From a bacterium (GTDB taxonomy: Bacteria; Armatimonadota; Chthonomonadetes; Chthonomonadales; CAJBBX01), in contig JAJZOL010000199.1 in NCBI GenBank assembly GCA_021811565.1, forward strand, positions 1 through 58,102: a stretch of DNA of 58,102 nucleotides, given 5' to 3'. The position numbers and the translations under genes were made by a program. Of this stretch, positions 1 through 7,878 are shown piece by piece. Numbering within the stretch: the stretch's first letter is position 1; each line of letters opens with the position of its first letter. The notes under the pieces are model-generated. The model had not been told where the DNA came from and ran no database searches. It saw only the letters and a list, made by a program, of their open reading frames with translations.

Positions 1-1
1 T

Positions 2-904
2 CCGCCGGATCCATCCAAGCAGTTAAACGTATCCGTTTCAACGGAGGATAGCATCCAAGGGACGAGTTCATTTCATAATCGCCAGGCTCAGGTGAATTAC
101 AATCCGTTGAAAAACGTCAGTTTGACCGGCGGCGTGCTGGACCAAACTAATTCCGGCGGCGAGAACCTATCCGAGAATTTCGGCGCATCCATCATGCCGT
201 CGCGTATGCTGCAACTAAGCGGGAATCTTCAGTTAGGGAACGTAAATTCCAATAGTCAAGCCCAGTTGAAATTCACTCCGTTGCAAAGCTTCACGCTCAT
301 AGGTGGCGTGCAGGATCAATCCTCTTCCGGAGTGGAGGACCTTTCGGCAAATATGAGCGCCTCCGTCGCACCATCTCGTTATTTGCAGTTAAGCGGTGGG
401 GTGCAGGTGCGGAATTCCAATTGGGGTTTCATCACTTCCTCTAGTCAGCCGGATTCATACAATCTTCAGCTTGCGCTACAACTCCCCTGGCATGAATTCC
501 GTTTGACCAGCGGCATTCAGACAAACCCATGTGCGCCAAACGGGGTGTTCACGCTGCAATCCAAGCAAAACCTTGGGATTCAATCGACTATCGGACCGCT
601 CAACCTCACAGGCAACTACGCATACTCGCAAAATAATTTGCAAGCCGGATGGCTTCGCCAAATGGAGGTGCAACTTGGCTGGCGTTTGGCTCCAAACACA
701 TCGCTGAGTTCGGCTTACAGTTTAAATCAAACCTTCAGCGGCGGCATTACCACAATAAACAATTACTCTCTGAACTTCACTCGCTCCCTCGGATCCACGT
801 TCAATCTTAGCCTCGGCGGAGGGCTGACTGACACGATCCAGCCTGGCGACTCTTCTCTTGATCGTGAGTATCAGGCGAATGCGCAATTAGCGTATAAGTT
901 TTAG
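2..904 (+). CDS. Repetitive outer-membrane beta-barrel protein (5' end outside window)
   Basis: The frame is open from base 2 with no start in view, so the N-terminus lies upstream of the window. About 300 residues are visible. They contain two clear tandem units of roughly 50-57 residues, each running 'QAQ(V/L)...PL..(V/F)(S/T)L.GGV.DQ..SG.E(N/D)LS.N...S..PSR.LQLSG..Q..N'. This alternating polar/hydrophobic pattern fits paired beta-strands. The chain ends in ...QLAYKF, and a C-terminal aromatic is the usual barrel-assembly signal for outer-membrane proteins. There is no recognisable catalytic motif. A pore or surface-barrel role is inferred. The gene is followed 125 bp later by the ATPase cluster on the same strand. 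Confidence 0.6.
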   Translation, partial: PPDPSKQLNVSVSTEDSIQGTSSFHNRQAQVNYNPLKNVSLTGGVLDQTNSGGENLSENFGASIMPSRMLQLSGNLQLGNVNSNSQAQLKFTPLQSFTLIGGVQDQSSSGVEDLSANMSASVAPSRYLQLSGGVQVRNSNWGFITSSSQPDSYNLQLALQLPWHEFRLTSGIQTNPCAPNGVFTLQSKQNLGIQSTIGPLNLTGNYAYSQNNLQAGWLRQMEVQLGWRLAPNTSLSSAYSLNQTFSGGITTINNYSLNFTRSLGSTFNLSLGGGLTDTIQPGDSSLDREYQANAQLAYKF

Positions 905-1029
905 CGAGCGGGGTAGATATCAGCTCCACAATTTCCACACCCACATTCCCATTAAAAACTGGTATCCGCATAGTGAAAGCTGCGTCGGATATGGAATAAA
1001 CACATAGCTCTGTCAGAGGAGGTATAGGG

Positions 1030-1878
1030 ATGCCTACGGAATATATTCGGCATTTTGGGATGTCGGAAACCCCGTTCGCGCGAAACCACGATCCCCGCTG
1101 GCTTTATCTCTCTTCCCAACACAAGGAAGCGATTATTAAAGCCAGATGGACGATTGAGGAACATGGCGGACTCGCTTTGATACGCGGGGATGTCGGTCAT
1201 GGTAAATCCTTTCTTATTGAATATCTTATGACAACATGGCCCAATCAATTCGGATGGAAATGCGCCAAGCTGCAAAACACCGGCACCATCTCCACACCGA
1301 AGGCTCTATTGACTGAGGTGTTGTCCGCGTTTGGACTGGAACCTGCCAACACTGTGCGGGAGATGGCGACTAATTTGGAATCCTGGCTTCTTTCTCAATG
1401 TTATGAAGATAACAAAACCATTGTGTTATTTGTGGATGAGGCTCAGTCTGTTGGATCTCGCGCTTTGCCCGTGTTGAGAGACTTGTTAAACCTGGAAACT
1501 CGCGAACAGATATTGATGCAGATAGTTCTTTCCGCGCAACTTAATATCGATAAAAAGCTGATGCATTTCCCGGCGCTGCAAAGCAGAATCGCATCGGTAT
1601 CCACATTGGAGCCGTTGTCCGCAGAGGAAACGGACGCTATGCTTTTGCATCGCTTCCGTCGAGCGGGATGCATCGACCCCATTCATCTCTGCCCCTTCGA
1701 AACCATGCATGCAATCTATTTACATAGCGGGGGAGTTCCAAGGGACATCCTCGTGGTTGCGGAGGCGGCGATGAAGGAAGCGTTTTTACGGGATAATTGG
1801 CAACTCTTGCCGGAACATGTGGAACAGGCTGTGAAGGACATGGCGGGACGAAAGCCGAAACTAGCGAAGGCGGCTTGA
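1030..1878 (+). CDS. ExeA/TniB-type AAA ATPase
   Basis: A 282-residue cytoplasmic AAA ATPase. It opens with the family signature 'HFGMSETPFARNHDPRWLYLS.QHKEA', followed by Walker A GDVGHGKS (53-60), Walker B IVLFVDEAQ (131-139), a sensor-1 region IVLSAQ (165-170) and a sensor-2-like GGVPRD (234-239). The family includes ExeA/GspA (secretin assembly), MshM and the transposition regulators TnsC/TniB. It is about half the length of ExeA and has no peptidoglycan-binding tail or membrane segment, so it resembles the short MshM/TniB forms. A strong GAGGAGGT ribosome site lies just upstream of the ATG. The stop is almost contiguous with the next gene. No transposase is nearby, which favours an envelope-assembly role over transposition (inference). 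Confidence 0.8.
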   Translation: MPTEYIRHFGMSETPFARNHDPRWLYLSSQHKEAIIKARWTIEEHGGLALIRGDVGHGKSFLIEYLMTTWPNQFGWKCAKLQNTGTISTPKALLTEVLSAFGLEPANTVREMATNLESWLLSQCYEDNKTIVLFVDEAQSVGSRALPVLRDLLNLETREQILMQIVLSAQLNIDKKLMHFPALQSRIASVSTLEPLSAEETDAMLLHRFRRAGCIDPIHLCPFETMHAIYLHSGGVPRDILVVAEAAMKEAFLRDNWQLLPEHVEQAVKDMAGRKPKLAKAA

Positions 1879-1879
1879 A

Positions 1880-2254
1880 ATGATGGATCGAGAGCAATCG
1901 CAAAACGGAAACAAGCGACGAAAATTAGACGAACTCTTCGCGGATGAGCCATACCTATCCGCAACGATGAAGGCTAACAGACTCCATGAAAAGCTTAAAA
2001 TGCTTGAAGAGCAGGAGAGGGCGGCGCAGGGTCTGCCCACGGAAGCCTACGTTGTAGATCGAAACTCATCTCCGGAACGCCTCACGACTCCTGACGTCCT
2101 TAACCAGCATCATGACGTTGTAGTCATCTTCCAACAAGCGAAACGCTACTATTCGGAAGGATTCATACAGGGTTTGGACAAGAACCAAATCCATACCTTG
2201 GATTTGGCGCGCAACAGTACCATTGCTAAATGGCTGAAAAATCAGTCTCGATAA
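1880..2254 (+). CDS. Small protein sharing an N-terminal peptide with the HTH protein at 5234
   Basis: A 124-residue protein with no family I recognise. It starts one base after the stop of the ATPase gene (ATG ATG; either could initiate), so it is probably translationally coupled. Residues 13-39 (RRKLDELFADEPYLSATMKA, then NRLHEKL) closely match the start of the HTH protein encoded at 5234. The middle is polar and probably disordered. The C-terminal 50 residues look helical and basic at the end (AKWLKNQSR). The repeated peptide suggests that both proteins bind a common partner, perhaps the ATPase or ParA; that is inference. Confidence 0.6.
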   Translation: MMDREQSQNGNKRRKLDELFADEPYLSATMKANRLHEKLKMLEEQERAAQGLPTEAYVVDRNSSPERLTTPDVLNQHHDVVVIFQQAKRYYSEGFIQGLDKNQIHTLDLARNSTIAKWLKNQSR

Positions 2255-2420
2255 AGGCGATTGCGGTCATTTTTGAAACCGGGGCGTTCGTTTCCATGGA
2301 CACCGGAACCCAGGACGAGCAATCGCATAAAAACGAACAGGAATCACAGAACTTGGTGTGTGATATGTTTGGTGTTTATGCGCTAATCGATATTTACGCA
2401 CCGAGAATTGGAGGTCAATC

Positions 2421-3236
2421 ATGATGATATACGCCGTGACAAGCCAAAAGGGTGGTGTGGGCAAAACCACAACCACCGTGAACTTGGGGGCGGGTCTTGT
2501 ATCTCAGGGGAAGAGAGTGCTGATCATAGATTTGGATCCTCAGGGAAGTCTCTCCGCCTCGGTTGGCGTGCATCTGATAAGAACCTCTCTTTCGGATGTG
2601 CTATTAAATCCTGAATGGATTAAAAACGCAATCTATCCATGTTCAGGAGGGATGAGCGTCATACCGGCAAGTGCATCACTGGCGAATGTATTGCTTGAGT
2701 TATCTGATATGGAGGCTCCTGCATGGAGACTTGCACAGGCTCTAAGATATGTCTCCAACCTGTATGATTACGCCTTGATCGATTGCCCTCCCTCCTTGGG
2801 GCACGCCACGACGAACGCGCTTACCGCAGCAAACGTGGCACTGGTGCCACTCCAGTGCGAGTTTCTCTCGCTTCGCGGGCTTGCCGACGTCCAAGAGATA
2901 TCTCGCGCAATTCAGGATACGACCAACCCGGATTTACGTCTCAGAGTGGTTGCCACAATGTACGATAAACGCACCATTCACGCCAACGATGTGTTAAGAG
3001 AGGCGCGGCTCGCCTTGCCTGGTTTGGTTTATGAAACCGTAATTCCCCGCACAATCCGATTGGCGGAGGCACCTGCAATGGGGAAAACGATATTGGAATA
3101 CGCGCCGGATTCCAACGGTACGTACGCCTATTGCGCCTTGGCGACCGAGATAATGGAGGAGGATAAGGGATATGGAACGACGCGAAGATATACGGGCGGC
3201 GATGCACAATCTACTCTCACAAGGAAAGCCGCATGA
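2421..3236 (+). CDS. ParA/Soj-family ATPase
   Basis: A 271-residue deviant-Walker ATPase. Residues 9-17 are QKGGVGKTT, with the signature lysine (K10) and catalytic lysine (K15). It is followed by the 'VLIIDLDPQGSLSASVG' A' motif and 'YALIDCPPSLG' Walker B. ParA proteins form ATP-dependent dimers that bind DNA non-specifically and position chromosomes, plasmids or envelope machines. No parB or parS-like repeats lie beside it, so it is probably not the main chromosome-partition ParA. Its place between an ExeA-type ATPase and a membrane protein suggests a positioning role like TadZ/FlhG (inference). A GGAGG site precedes the tandem ATG ATG start. The 3' end overlaps the next frame by 65 bp. Confidence 0.85.
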   Translation: MMIYAVTSQKGGVGKTTTTVNLGAGLVSQGKRVLIIDLDPQGSLSASVGVHLIRTSLSDVLLNPEWIKNAIYPCSGGMSVIPASASLANVLLELSDMEAPAWRLAQALRYVSNLYDYALIDCPPSLGHATTNALTAANVALVPLQCEFLSLRGLADVQEISRAIQDTTNPDLRLRVVATMYDKRTIHANDVLREARLALPGLVYETVIPRTIRLAEAPAMGKTILEYAPDSNGTYAYCALATEIMEEDKGYGTTRRYTGGDAQSTLTRKAA

Positions 3237-3519
3237 ATCTCCACCCGCCAATCCCCCATCGCTCCTTCCGGAGCGAGCAGGATCCATACTTAAAGACGAC
3301 ATCATCCCCTCAAACTCACCGAGTTGGGAGTTTTTGCTGTCTGGGATGCAGGAGGAGTTGAAATCCGTTGGTATATTGGCTAAGCGAGAGGAATTGATTG
3401 ACGCTATCGGGGCGAGTTTATCCTTGCGTTTGGACTTGGTGCGATATTTGATTGCCTCTTACTTGATCGGAGACAATCATTCCGGAAATCAGGCGATACA
3501 AAACCAAACCGGAAAATAA
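3172..3519 (+). CDS. Small hypothetical protein overlapping parA
   Basis: A 115-residue frame starting inside the last 65 bp of the ParA gene. The ATG sits behind a good GGAGGA ribosome site. The first 45 residues are polar and proline-rich; the remainder (WEFLLSGMQEELKSVGILAKREELIDAIGASLSLRLDLVRYLIASYLIGD) looks like a compact helical domain. I recognise no family. Support comes from the ribosome site, the absence of a competing frame beyond 3236, and the same-strand context. The long overlap argues for some caution. A later start at 3202 would shorten the overlap but has a weaker ribosome site. Confidence 0.5.
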   Translation: MERREDIRAAMHNLLSQGKPHESPPANPPSLLPERAGSILKDDIIPSNSPSWEFLLSGMQEELKSVGILAKREELIDAIGASLSLRLDLVRYLIASYLIGDNHSGNQAIQNQTGK

Positions 3520-3652
3520 AAGGATCTTTTACAACATGAATCTTTATCAATCAATGTCGTGCTGCTTTCATAACCGAAATGATGAGAATCGCGGGAAGGT
3601 TTGAAGATATCGGCCGGCACTCAAAAGGGAAGTATCCAGAGGTAGATTGGCC

Positions 3653-5095
3653 ATGAAAAAAACGAATGCTATTAAAGGGTTATACTCGAAAATTGTTACG
3701 GGTCCGGTTGTATTGCTTCTGCTATGGCTGTTGATACCGGGAGTGATCAACTATATCCTATCCAAGCAAGCTGCGGATCAAGTTATTCAGGACAAGGCGA
3801 TGCTTGCCATGAACTCCTTTTTATCCAATCGTTCGATTATGCAGTCAAACTCGGAGGAGGATATGAACTCGGCGCAACCGGAATGCCAGGTTAGATTCCT
3901 TCCAACAAGATGGCTCAACAACGGTAAAAACGGATCCGCATTGGACAATAGGATATGCGCCGCATTTTTAGCGGACCCTCGCGTTAAAAACCTTGAGGAG
4001 TATATCGACAGGGATGAGGGACGATATTATCTGTATGCCGAACCGATCAGAGATTCCACGCCTGGCGTACTCCAACCGAAAGGAGAAAAGATCGATCAGC
4101 CAGGTAAATTACGCGGGGTAGCAATGGTATTGCTGCCTGTTGCACCAGATTATCAATTGGCGGTGAACGCAGGGTTCACATCATTGAAAATTGGCGCATT
4201 CCTTGTGCTTGGCTGTATGCTGTTGCTCATTTGGCAAGTGAGATCGAAAATCCTCTCTCCTGTTGAAAAGCTCTTTAAGATTAGCGAATCCATACGACAA
4301 GGGCAATGGGATGCTAAGTTCACCCTCCCCGAGAAGACGGAGCTGCAGACTCTTGCGATCTCTTTCCAGGAAACCAGCTTGTGGCTGCGCCAAAGAGTGG
4401 CTCAGGAAGAGAAGCTTCGGTCGATGTTCCAGCAGTTCGTACCTGCGTCGGTGGCGGCAAAGGCGCTAGGTAAAAAGAGCGATGAAGTGCTAGAGGGGCG
4501 TCAATACCACGTAACCGCGATGGTGATTAATATTCGAAACTTCAGATTACTTATGGATAATCTCCCGCCTGCGGAAACAGTCAATACTCTCAACGAATAT
4601 TTCAGAGTGGTGAACAATGTGATAGTGGCGAATAAAGGAATTGTATGCCGATATATGGGCGACACAGTGCTCTCCTTGTTTGGTGTTCCAGAAACGACGG
4701 AGAATCACACGCTGCACGCCATAAAGGCGGCGTTGGCGGTACCTGCAGCACTCCAGAATCTGTATGTGCGATTGAGCGAACAAAAGGGGTGGGAACTGGG
4801 AGTCGGGATAGGTATCGCTGCAGGGGAGCCGATAGTGGGGCATTTCGGAAGCACCGAGCATATGGAATACACTGCTCTTGGCGATGTCGTTTTGCAGGCT
4901 GAAAACATGGAGGGTATTAGCAAAACCGTTCCGGAAGAGGATACGATACTCCTTACCGAATCCGCCTATCGCAATGTGATGTCGGATGTGCATGTGTACG
5001 ATATCGGTGAGAAAACAATTGCCGAAGGATCTAAAATGCATGTGTTTGTTGTTCAGGGTCTTAGGGCGGAGGCGAGACAAAAACTGGCAGCCTAA
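3653..5095 (+). CDS. Membrane-anchored class III cyclase-like protein with degenerate active site
   Basis: About 480 residues. The ATG at 3653 is preferred because AGAGG lies 10 bp upstream; an in-frame TTG at 3647 is too close to it. Numbering below counts from that TTG (subtract 2 for the ATG). The order is TM helix (17-37), an extracytoplasmic segment of about 140 residues, a second TM (179-198), a HAMP-like linker, then a class III nucleotidyl cyclase domain from about 288. The second metal-binding Asp is present (RYMGDTVLSLFG, D339), as is D413 in LGDVV. The first metal Asp is Asn (VINIRNF, N295). The transition-state Asn and Arg of the usual GDAVNLAAR motif are Leu416 and Asn420. Catalysis therefore looks unlikely. 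The domain may bind a nucleotide or a partner and report a signal from outside (inference). Confidence 0.8.
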   Translation: MKKTNAIKGLYSKIVTGPVVLLLLWLLIPGVINYILSKQAADQVIQDKAMLAMNSFLSNRSIMQSNSEEDMNSAQPECQVRFLPTRWLNNGKNGSALDNRICAAFLADPRVKNLEEYIDRDEGRYYLYAEPIRDSTPGVLQPKGEKIDQPGKLRGVAMVLLPVAPDYQLAVNAGFTSLKIGAFLVLGCMLLLIWQVRSKILSPVEKLFKISESIRQGQWDAKFTLPEKTELQTLAISFQETSLWLRQRVAQEEKLRSMFQQFVPASVAAKALGKKSDEVLEGRQYHVTAMVINIRNFRLLMDNLPPAETVNTLNEYFRVVNNVIVANKGIVCRYMGDTVLSLFGVPETTENHTLHAIKAALAVPAALQNLYVRLSEQKGWELGVGIGIAAGEPIVGHFGSTEHMEYTALGDVVLQAENMEGISKTVPEEDTILLTESAYRNVMSDVHVYDIGEKTIAEGSKMHVFVVQGLRAEARQKLAA

Positions 5096-5233
5096 AAACA
5101 GGCAAGGTTGCTCGTCTGACTAGACCAAGCACTATGGCACATATCATGTAAAAGGATGATGCGGCGCCAACAATCCGGCGGGATAGTACATGCATCCTCC
5201 CATAGCGATCCGCAAAAGGCGGCAAGGAAGAAA

Positions 5234-5839
5234 ATGAACGAAAATAGCGAAATCGTACAGCTCAACAGACGGCGCAAACTGGATGAGCTTTTTGCCGAAC
5301 AGCAGTATCTCTCCGCCACAATGAAAGCCAGGTCGATTCATGATAGGCTTGATGACGAACCCATACCTATGGTGATTCCGATCATCACACCGGAGGCGAG
5401 CGATGACGCCTCTCCGACTAAGTTAAAGGAGATCCCATGGACGAATCAACCTTCTGAACGAAAGCAGGCTGATGTCAGGTCGGATAGTCTGTCCATGAGA
5501 ACCAACACCGTTATCGAACCTAATCAATCTCAAACGATCAGCATCTCCTCTTCGGAAAAGGAGAACAAGCAAGAGGATCGGATGCTTCTCCAATTGAGCA
5601 TTTCATCCGGAGTCAAGGGTGAAATTCGCATTCAATCCAAGCGTAGCGAACCTGCTCCGGATGTCATGACTATCGAGGAAGCTGCGTATTATCTCCGTGT
5701 GAGCGTGGTAATCATACGAACATGGGTGCGCGAGAAAAGCGTCCCATGTGTTCATCTTGGTAAAAAAGTGAGATTCCGAAAAGAGTCTCTCCTCTCTTGG
5801 CTTGAGGAGCAGGAGGTGGAATATCGAACCAAAGCATAA
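5234..5839 (+). CDS. Excisionase/MerR-like HTH DNA-binding protein with shared N-terminal peptide
   Basis: About 201 residues from the ATG at 5234, preceded by AAGGAAG. An in-frame ATG at 5156 has no spaced ribosome site. The N-terminus carries RRRKLDELFAEQQYLSATMK, the peptide also present in the small protein at 1880, and the match begins right after this start, which supports it. Next comes a long low-complexity polar linker. The C-terminal 55 residues (MTIEEAAYYLRVSVVIIRTWVREKSVPCVHLGKKVRFRKESLLSWLEE) form an excisionase-family HTH of the helix_turn_helix_17 type. Such domains are common in mobile elements and as stand-alone regulators; no integrase is present. It may regulate the cluster or tether it to DNA (inference). 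Confidence 0.75.
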   Translation: MNENSEIVQLNRRRKLDELFAEQQYLSATMKARSIHDRLDDEPIPMVIPIITPEASDDASPTKLKEIPWTNQPSERKQADVRSDSLSMRTNTVIEPNQSQTISISSSEKENKQEDRMLLQLSISSGVKGEIRIQSKRSEPAPDVMTIEEAAYYLRVSVVIIRTWVREKSVPCVHLGKKVRFRKESLLSWLEEQEVEYRTKA

Positions 5840-5860
5840 AGTACGGTGGACATTCTCCGA

Positions 5861-5888
5861 TGGGTCGGAGTGAATTGGCTTCGACCCA
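5861..5888. promoter_or_regulatory. Inverted repeat before gpmA
   Basis: TGGGTCG (5861-5867) pairs with CGACCCA (5882-5888) around a 14-nt loop. It lies 22 bp after the HTH gene stop and just before a TATAAT hexamer at 5894-5899. It could end the upstream transcript without a T-run, or act as an operator for gpmA. The -35 region is poor. Confidence 0.35.
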
Positions 5889-5936
5889 TTGGGTATAATG
5901 GATATGATTAACAATCAACAACAAGGAAACAATATC

Positions 5937-6545
5937 ATGTCCAAACTGATCTTACTCCGCCACGGACAATCCACTTGGAATTTGGAAAACCGATTCACCG
6001 GATGGATTGACGTTCCGCTTACGGAACAGGGGGAATTGGAGGCGGCGGAAGCAGGGAAACTTCTCAAAGACATTCCTATTGACATCGCCTTCACATCCGT
6101 TTTAAAAAGAGCCTGTGACACGTTATACATCGCGATGAAAACGTCCGAGCAGGATTCCCTCCCCATTATTTACAACAAAAAAATCAATGAGCGAATGTAT
6201 GGTGATCTCCAAGGACTAAATAAGGCTGAAACCGCAATGAAATTCGGGGACGCCCAAGTGAAACTTTGGAGAAGAAGTTACGACGTGGCGCCTCCGAACG
6301 GGGAGAGCCTCAAAGACACAGCAGCCCGATCCATCCCTTACTACAACGAGGAGATATTGCCACAAGTTAAAAAGGGAAGAAATGTGCTTGTATCGGCTCA
6401 CGGAAATAGCCTGCGCGCGATTGTGATGCATTTGGACAAGCTGACCAAGGAGGAGGTTATCGAACTTAACATTCCCAATGGAGTGCCTATCGTTTATGAA
6501 ATGGATGCGGAAGGCAATATCCTTTCGAAAACGGAACTTCACTAA
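5937..6545 (+). CDS. gpmA: 2,3-bisphosphoglycerate-dependent phosphoglycerate mutase
   Basis: A 202-residue enzyme interconverting 3- and 2-phosphoglycerate in glycolysis. The catalytic phospho-histidine is H9 in [10 protein letters not shown], followed by the diagnostic [17 protein letters not shown]85 in [14 protein letters not shown] and the second histidine H155 in [10 protein letters not shown] complete the active site. The start at 5937 has AAGGA 9 bp upstream and matches the family N-terminus ([11 protein letters not shown]); an in-frame ATG 48 bp earlier does not. The gene is converging on the PpiC gene. Confidence 0.95.
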   Translation: MSKLILLRHGQSTWNLENRFTGWIDVPLTEQGELEAAEAGKLLKDIPIDIAFTSVLKRACDTLYIAMKTSEQDSLPIIYNKKINERMYGDLQGLNKAETAMKFGDAQVKLWRRSYDVAPPNGESLKDTAARSIPYYNEEILPQVKKGRNVLVSAHGNSLRAIVMHLDKLTKEEVIELNIPNGVPIVYEMDAEGNILSKTELH

Positions 6546-6554
6546 CTCAGCTTC

Positions 6555-6601
6555 TCGACACAGAGAGGATAGCCACCAAGGACAATTTCTCTCTGTGTCG
6601 A
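6555..6601. terminator. Long hairpin between convergent genes
   Basis: A perfect 13-bp stem (TCGACACAGAGAG at 6555-6567 with CTCTCTGTGTCGA at 6589-6601) and a 21-nt loop, between gpmA and the convergent PpiC gene. There is no T-run, so it may be a bidirectional or Rho-assisted terminator or an mRNA 3'-end stabiliser. Confidence 0.5.
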
Positions 6602-6626
6602 AATGCATCCTCGACACTTGGGACGA

Positions 6627-7625
6627 TTATTTTGTTGGCGCACCGGAGCTTGGCATCATCTGTTGATAACCTGGGAGGCTTATCACGATTGATGATACCT
6701 TCTGGAAATCCGCGATCTTCTTTTGCACCGCCGCCATGCCCCCCGACTTGGCGAGCAAAGCCATTCTTTCAACCTGTGGCTCAACCTGACTGAACGGCAG
6801 AACCGTCATGTCCTTTTTCGAGACTAGCTGGATGATGTAGTAGACCGTCTGCCCGTTGATAACAACTTTCTGAACAGGTGAGTACTCTCCGACTTTCAGC
6901 TTCGATACCGCGTCCTTGATGAATGGCGGCAAGTTGGGATTGTTTGCGACTACATACCCCACATCACCGCCCTTGGCTTTCGTGGCGGTGTCCACGCTCA
7001 TTTCGGAAGCAACGGTTGCGAAAGGCGTGCCCGCTTTCAACTTATCCATCGCCGTGTTAGCGTCAGTTTCATTGGAAAGCTGAATCATGGAGAGCCGCCA
7101 AGTCTCAGGCGTCCCCCATTTTTCCGGGTGCTTGTCGTAATACTCCTTGACTTCATCCGGGGTGCATCTTTCGTTCACCGTAGCCACGTTATAGAGGGTT
7201 CGCTCTAATTTCACCTGTTCCTTGAGTTGCTGATCCGTAAGTTGTTTGGATGCGAGGGCTTGCGCTATGGAGGGGTTTTGCTCCGCTATTTTCATATCCG
7301 ATTCGATGTCCGCCTCCGCAGGCATCAAACTTGTTTTCTTAGCGAATTGATATAGAAGCTTCACGAATATTAAAGATTGGAGTGCGATTTGTCCAGCGGT
7401 TTCATTCTTGAATTGCAATGGTGAAGTGGATGCGATAAAATCCTGGGCTCGCAAGGATTGCATTTTATTGATCCAATCCGAGACGGTGATATTATCCCCG
7501 TTCACAATCGCAGCAATCTGATCGTTCGATGATGTCTGAGCCTGAGATACGGCGGGAGAACAAAACAACAAAGCTATCGTTAATAGAACCATCATAAAAA
7601 GAGCGGTATATCGGCTGGTGATCAT
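6627..7625 (-). CDS. Secreted PpiC/SurA-type peptidyl-prolyl isomerase
   Basis: A 332-residue extracytoplasmic foldase. The start at 7625 is set by an AAGGAGGA site and by the signal peptide (MITSRYTALFMMVLLTIALLFCSPAVSQAQ); a longer frame from 7682 lacks both. The SurA-like N-terminal helical domain (IAAIVNGDNITVSDWINKMQ) is followed by a parvulin domain (TWRLSMIQLS...FATVASEMSVDTATKAKGGDVGYV...FIKDAVSKLKVGEYSPV...YYIIQLV). These proteins help outer-membrane and secreted proteins fold. Miniature element copy 1 lies between this gene and the upstream same-strand gene. Confidence 0.85.
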   Translation of the reverse strand: MITSRYTALFMMVLLTIALLFCSPAVSQAQTSSNDQIAAIVNGDNITVSDWINKMQSLRAQDFIASTSPLQFKNETAGQIALQSLIFVKLLYQFAKKTSLMPAEADIESDMKIAEQNPSIAQALASKQLTDQQLKEQVKLERTLYNVATVNERCTPDEVKEYYDKHPEKWGTPETWRLSMIQLSNETDANTAMDKLKAGTPFATVASEMSVDTATKAKGGDVGYVVANNPNLPPFIKDAVSKLKVGEYSPVQKVVINGQTVYYIIQLVSKKDMTVLPFSQVEPQVERMALLAKSGGMAAVQKKIADFQKVSSIVISLPGYQQMMPSSGAPTK

Positions 7626-7713
7626 ATTTGAATCCTCCTTTTTCGGACGACAACGATACTTCTGCGATAAATCATACACCACTCCATTATACCGTTTTAC
7701 ATCTGAAGCTATT

Positions 7714-7802
7714 GAGGTAATTGCAAAATTCAGGAGATGTGGCTATTATCGCTCATTTCACGTTCGTTGAAATACGTTGGAATCGAATTTTGCAATTACC
7801 TG
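7714..7802 (+). mobile_element. 89-bp MITE-like element, copy 1
   Basis: The ends AGGTAATTGCAAAATTC (7715-7731) and GAATTTTGCAATTACCT (7785-7801) are perfect 17-bp inverted repeats. The element is flanked by TATT at 7710-7713 and 7803-7806, read as a 4-bp target duplication. The core from about 7732 to 7784 matches copies 2 and 3 in the same orientation. It has no coding capacity. It lies between two minus-strand genes, upstream of the PpiC gene. Confidence 0.85.
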
Positions 7803-7820
7803 TATTGTTAAACAGTTGTG

Positions 7821-7860
7821 AAAAAGAAAAAAGACAGGGTGCATTAAAAAACACCCTGTC
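7821..7860 (-). terminator. Rho-independent terminator of the stalk-domain gene
   Basis: GACAGGGTG (7833-7841) pairs with CACCCTGTC (7852-7860). Read on the minus strand, the stem is followed by TTTTTTCTTTTT (7832 down to 7821). It lies 19 bp past the stop of the gene at 7879. Confidence 0.88.
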
Positions 7861-7878
7861 GCTCTATAAAACTCAATA

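Noticed and set aside
2230-2424. 64-codon plus-strand frame between the small protein and parA
   Set aside because: It starts inside the upstream gene without a ribosome site, has no recognisable sequence, and merely spans a 166-bp gap up to the parA start.
2421-3236. Chromosome-origin ParAB locus
   Set aside because: No parB gene, parS-like sites, dnaA or gidA neighbours are present.
1030-5839. Transposon of the Tn7/Tn5053 type (ATPase plus excisionase-like HTH)
   Set aside because: No DDE transposase, recombinase or terminal repeats were found around the cluster.
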